Of a stretch of 64,000 nucleotides of DNA, positions 63,235-64,000 are shown in pieces. Position numbers and translations under genes: made by a program. Position 1 is the first letter of the stretch; each line of letters starts with the position of its first letter. The stretch comes from GCA-2731375 sp964590195 (GTDB lineage Bacteria > Pseudomonadota > Alphaproteobacteria > GCA-2731375). A model generated the notes under the pieces. It saw only the letters and a list, made by a program, of their open reading frames with translations, did not search any database and was not told where the DNA came from. The stretch spans positions 1-64,000 of the forward strand of contig CAZPWJ010000017.1 of NCBI GenBank assembly GCA_964590195.1. The letters run 5' to 3'.

Positions 63235-63519
63235 CTATTCGTCGCTCAGGCGCAGTACTGCCGGGCGGGCGGCCATGAAGGGGCCCATGCGGGCGCCGAT
63301 GGTTTTGAAATGCTCGGAATTGCGGTGGGCTTCCGTGGCGGCTTCGTTTTCGTAACGCTCGACAAAGACAATCGTGTTCTCTTCCTCGCCCTTGAAGACT
63401 TCGTAGGACAGGCAGCCCGGTTCGTTGGCGTTGACGGCGGCAGCCAGTTCCTGGCCGACGGCGAGCAGGTCGTCCACGGCGCCTTCCTTGGCGGTCAGAG
63501 TAGCGATGGCGGCTAGCAT
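63235..63519 (-). CDS. antibiotic biosynthesis monooxygenase-domain protein
   Basis: A 94-residue ABM-fold (YgiN/quinol monooxygenase-like) protein: MLAAIATLTAKEGAVDDLLAVGQELAAAVNANEPGCLSYEVFK, then IVFVERYENEAATEAHRNSEHF, the family's His-x-x-S-x-H-F pattern. Small dimers of this fold oxidise quinols or bind small ligands without cofactor. GAGGAG precedes the start. It is divergent in function from its neighbours, and no partner is evident. Confidence 0.85.
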   Translation of the reverse strand: MLAAIATLTAKEGAVDDLLAVGQELAAAVNANEPGCLSYEVFKGEEENTIVFVERYENEAATEAHRNSEHFKTIGARMGPFMAARPAVLRLSDE

Positions 63520-63554
63520 GATGGTGTTCTCCTCAATTTACGCGGAAATGATAC

Positions 63555-64000
63555 TCAGCCCGCTTTTATAGCGGCCCGTGCCTTCGGCGCAAAGGCGCGA
63601 AGGGCCTGGGTTAGGATATCCATGATTTCGCCGATCTGATCCTCGGTGACGATCAGGGGCGGGGAGACAAGGAAATTGTCGCCCTTGGCCCCGCCCATGG
63701 TGCGCCGGGAATAGATGATCAGGCCCCGGTCATAGGCTTCTTGCGCCAAATGCATATGAGCGTCCAGTTCAGGGGGCAGGGGGCGGCCCGTCTCCCGGTC
63801 GGCGATAACGTCGAAGCCCAGCAACAGGCCACGGCCGCGGATCTCGCCGATGAATTCGAATTCCTCCAGCAGGCCTTCCAACTGGCCTTTCAGCAAGGCG
63901 CCCATGCGGGCGGCGTTGCCGATCAGGTCGTTGTCCAGATGCTCCGCCAATACGGCCCGGCCCACGGCGCAGGCGATGGGGGAGGCGGAATAGGTATGGC
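63555..64000 (-). CDS. class III aminotransferase, C-terminal part (runs off the window)
   Basis: The last 148 codons or so of a class III PLP aminotransferase; the gene continues beyond position 64000, so its start, its PLP lysine and its length cannot be seen. HTYSASPIACAVGRAVLAEH at the edge is the family's conserved segment after the lysine, followed by IRGRGLLLGFDVIAD and LLVSPPLIVTEDQIGEIMDIL in the C-domain. Omega-amino-acid or related amines are usual substrates. Confidence 0.85.
   Translation of the reverse strand, partial: HTYSASPIACAVGRAVLAEHLDNDLIGNAARMGALLKGQLEGLLEEFEFIGEIRGRGLLLGFDVIADRETGRPLPPELDAHMHLAQEAYDRGLIIYSRRTMGGAKGDNFLVSPPLIVTEDQIGEIMDILTQALRAFAPKARAAIKAG

Overview
The window is about 64 kb of G+C-rich DNA with a dense gene layout typical of an aerobic, heterotrophic alphaproteobacterium (Rhodospirillales-like is my guess from style and gene families; no marker gene proves it). 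It holds a tripartite TRAP transporter, molybdenum hydroxylases of the CO-dehydrogenase/xanthine-dehydrogenase family, hydantoinase-type HyuA/HyuB, a sigma-54-driven glnB-glnA pair, many CoA-ester enzymes, one tRNA-His and a tRNA-Sec. I see no insertion sequence, prophage or CRISPR array.

Layout. 0.3-3.2 kb: methylmalonyl-CoA epimerase, a ketosteroid-dehydrogenase-like flavoprotein and a DUF3313 protein. 3.4-13 kb: three tandem paralogues, each a UROD-type methyltransferase fused to a corrinoid-binding domain, with a dctPQM TRAP operon between the first and second. 13-20 kb: small-molecule methyltransferase, zinc alcohol dehydrogenase, universal stress protein, FkbM-like methyltransferase, HyuA/HyuB. 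20-23 kb: thiolase, tRNA-Sec, alpha/beta hydrolase. 22.7-37 kb: a catabolic block whose first five genes have the order large subunit-FAD subunit-2Fe2S subunit-CoA ligase-crotonase, matching the furoate operon hmfABCDE, followed by a second complete molybdenum hydroxylase (FAD-2Fe2S-large), an SDR lacking its catalytic residues, RidA, an MBL-fold hydrolase, LysE and an enolase-superfamily protein. 37.5-41 kb: a zinc-uptake cluster (DUF3299, ZrgA/DUF2796, ABC ATPase and permease) with a near-ideal Zur operator. 41-42.5 kb: a gene-poor stretch that I read as a roughly 1.05-kb structured RNA on the minus strand, with its own strong promoter and intrinsic terminator, studded with UUCG tetraloop hairpins; a consensus DnaA box overlaps its promoter. 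42.5-55.6 kb: Fe-alcohol dehydrogenase, GST, ArsR-like regulator, M81 peptidase, Sel1-repeat protein, amidase, NAD(P)HX repair enzyme, malonyl-CoA decarboxylase, DUF899 protein and a multi-PAS hybrid histidine kinase. 55.8-64 kb: tRNA-His, acyl-CoA dehydrogenase, aminotransferase, glnB-glnA, an isochorismatase-type amidase with two PuuE-like deacetylases, a REP-like hairpin, a monooxygenase and a truncated class III aminotransferase.

Taken together the genes suggest a cell that scavenges dilute organic acids, heteroaromatic acids, methylated compounds and ureides. The strongest candidates for undescribed biology are the UUCG-rich RNA with its DnaA-box promoter, the leader RNA before the molybdoenzyme operon that shares a roughly 30-nt motif with the end of that RNA, and the triplicated methyltransferase-corrinoid fusion.
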